From Treponema sp. (lineage in GTDB: Bacteria; Spirochaetota; Spirochaetia; Treponematales; Treponemataceae), in assembly GCA_016293495.1 (NCBI GenBank), contig JAEDED010000005.1:60368-124367 (forward strand): 64,000 nt of DNA. The letters are read 5' to 3'. The position numbers and the translations under genes are program-made. The stretch's first letter is position 1. Every line of letters starts with the position of its first letter. Positions 63,243-64,000 of the stretch are shown here, piece after piece. The notes beneath the pieces are model-generated. The model was not told the origin of the DNA, ran no database searches, and saw nothing but the letters and a program-made list of their open reading frames with translations.

Positions 63243-64000
63243 TTATATAAGCCTAATCTTCCCCGTGAGCAATTGCTGCATCATGGCGGTTTTGAGGTTG
63301 CGGTATTTTTCTAGTTTTGTGTTTAAGGTTTCTATTTCTTTGTCCATGCTGGAAAGAACATTGGCAATGGCGGTTTGTTCTTCTTTTGAAGATGGCTGGA
63401 TTATTAGAGTACTTGCTAATGTATCTGAATTAATTGAATCAAAAGTTGAACCAGTAGATGTTTTAGACCAAGAATCTTCAATAAAAATAAGATAATAATA
63501 TAAGAAATCTGAAATTCTTTGTATTGCACAAACACCTCGACCTAAACAACAATCAAAAGTTGCTTTTGCAACATTTCCGACCGGGGCTCTAACAGTAAAA
63601 ATAACATCACCTTTTCTTGCAGTTTTAGTTATATGTGTTGTATAAAATCTACAAATAGTTTTGCGATTTGATATATCTGCATTTCCTTGAATTAGAACCA
63701 TTCCTTTCTGAGTATTATAACAATCAGAGTTAGGTGATTGTCCCATAATAATTGTCGAAATTTCTCCCAATGTTTTCACCTCCCAATCTTCGGGTATTTC
63801 TCCCAGTTCGGTTTGTTTCATTTTAGCTGACAAACGGATTTGTTCAGGACTAACGTCCTTCACTTCTTTTGTGTGAGTACCGTTAGGTACGAACAAATCT
63901 GTTTGTTTATCACCAAAACCTGGGAGGCGTTTTTTGCCGGTGAGGAGATTTTGCATTGCGCCCTGTTTGATGTTCTTTTTCTTTTGGATGAGTTTTTCTG
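63243..64000 (-). CDS. hsdS: Type I restriction specificity subunit (5' part outside window)
   Basis: The frame is open to the right edge. The visible part has the end of the first target-recognition half with its coiled coil (MQNLLTGKKRLPGF). A second half follows: KQTELGEIPEDWEVKTLGEI, then TGSTFDSINSDTL and a final coiled coil ending QQLLTGKIRL. HsdS sets DNA specificity for HsdM/HsdR, which presumably lie further right. Between the halves, 77 bases of palindromic element (63830-63906) are translated in frame. Confidence 0.92.
   Translation of the reverse strand, partial: EKLIQKKKNIKQGAMQNLLTGKKRLPGFGDKQTDLFVPNGTHTKEVKDVSPEQIRLSAKMKQTELGEIPEDWEVKTLGEISTIIMGQSPNSDCYNTQKGMVLIQGNADISNRKTICRFYTTHITKTARKGDVIFTVRAPVGNVAKATFDCCLGRGVCAIQRISDFLYYYLIFIEDSWSKTSTGSTFDSINSDTLASTLIIQPSSKEEQTAIANVLSSMDKEIETLNTKLEKYRNLKTAMMQQLLTGKIRLI
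63830..63906 (-). repeat. Complete palindromic element inside hsdS
   Basis: 77 bases: a 16-base arm (63830-63845), a 5-base stem with loop TAAC (63846-63859), a 17-base centre (63860-63876), a 5-base stem with loop GTTA (63877-63890), and the inverted 16-base arm (63891-63906, one mismatch). The architecture, loops and centre length are the same as in the mod element, and both centres share CTTC-(A/T)-TTTG. Confidence 0.88.

Noticed and set aside
1..64000. CRISPR array
   Set aside because: No regularly spaced direct repeats with unique spacers seen. The 12-base tandem repeat is contiguous and coding.

Overview
This window most likely comes from a host-associated spirochaete of the genus Treponema (inference). 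The DNA is AT-rich. The housekeeping genes are spirochaete-like: a bactofilin, many secreted TPR proteins, a phoH/HD-hydrolase/ybeY/CBS-protein operon, apolipoprotein N-acyltransferase, and an anaerobic class III ribonucleotide reductase controlled by NrdR.

Layout. 1-11.4 kb is core genome: prfB with its programmed frameshift, secreted TPR proteins, the phoH operon, a lipid kinase and a lipoprotein. 11.4-21.1 kb is an accessory island on the minus strand. It holds a type III restriction-modification pair (mod, res) with two DUF1016-type nucleases and a Fic protein inserted between mod and res, plus truncated copies of the 5' ends of res and of two helicase-like genes. 21.1-25.2 kb is a decayed zone: a GC-rich serine hydrolase, a second Fic protein, and relics of an IS end, a LuxR-type helix-turn-helix protein and a DUF4160 protein. 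25.2-51 kb returns to core functions: tRNA-Lys, mtaB, bactofilin, dapB, an aspartate kinase, a DNA polymerase IV reading frame fused to a very large outer-membrane-like protein, an NHL/VWA protein, surE, a GHMP kinase, lnt and the nrd operon. 51-64 kb is a second accessory island. An IS21-family element with a broken istA sits next to a truncated DUF4143 ATPase and a WYL-domain remnant. Then follows a tightly packed minus-strand operon: type I specificity subunit, GHKL ATPase with a nuclease-like tail, a second nuclease-like protein, an AlbA-type protein, a short DUF1016 protein and a large helicase-nuclease.

Working together. The two islands look like defence loci that exchange parts. The sequence shows short stubs that preserve about 25-40 codons of the 5' end of a defence gene. 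It also shows palindromic elements, with two internal TAAC/GTTA-loop hairpins, lying in frame inside mod and hsdS, and half of one inside res. In the nrd operon the glycyl-radical domain is missing from NrdD. It is encoded by a separate downstream gene, fused to a glutaredoxin-like domain, between nrdD and nrdG and behind its own NrdR-box promoter. The stubs, the palindromic elements and the split reductase are the observations I would follow up first.
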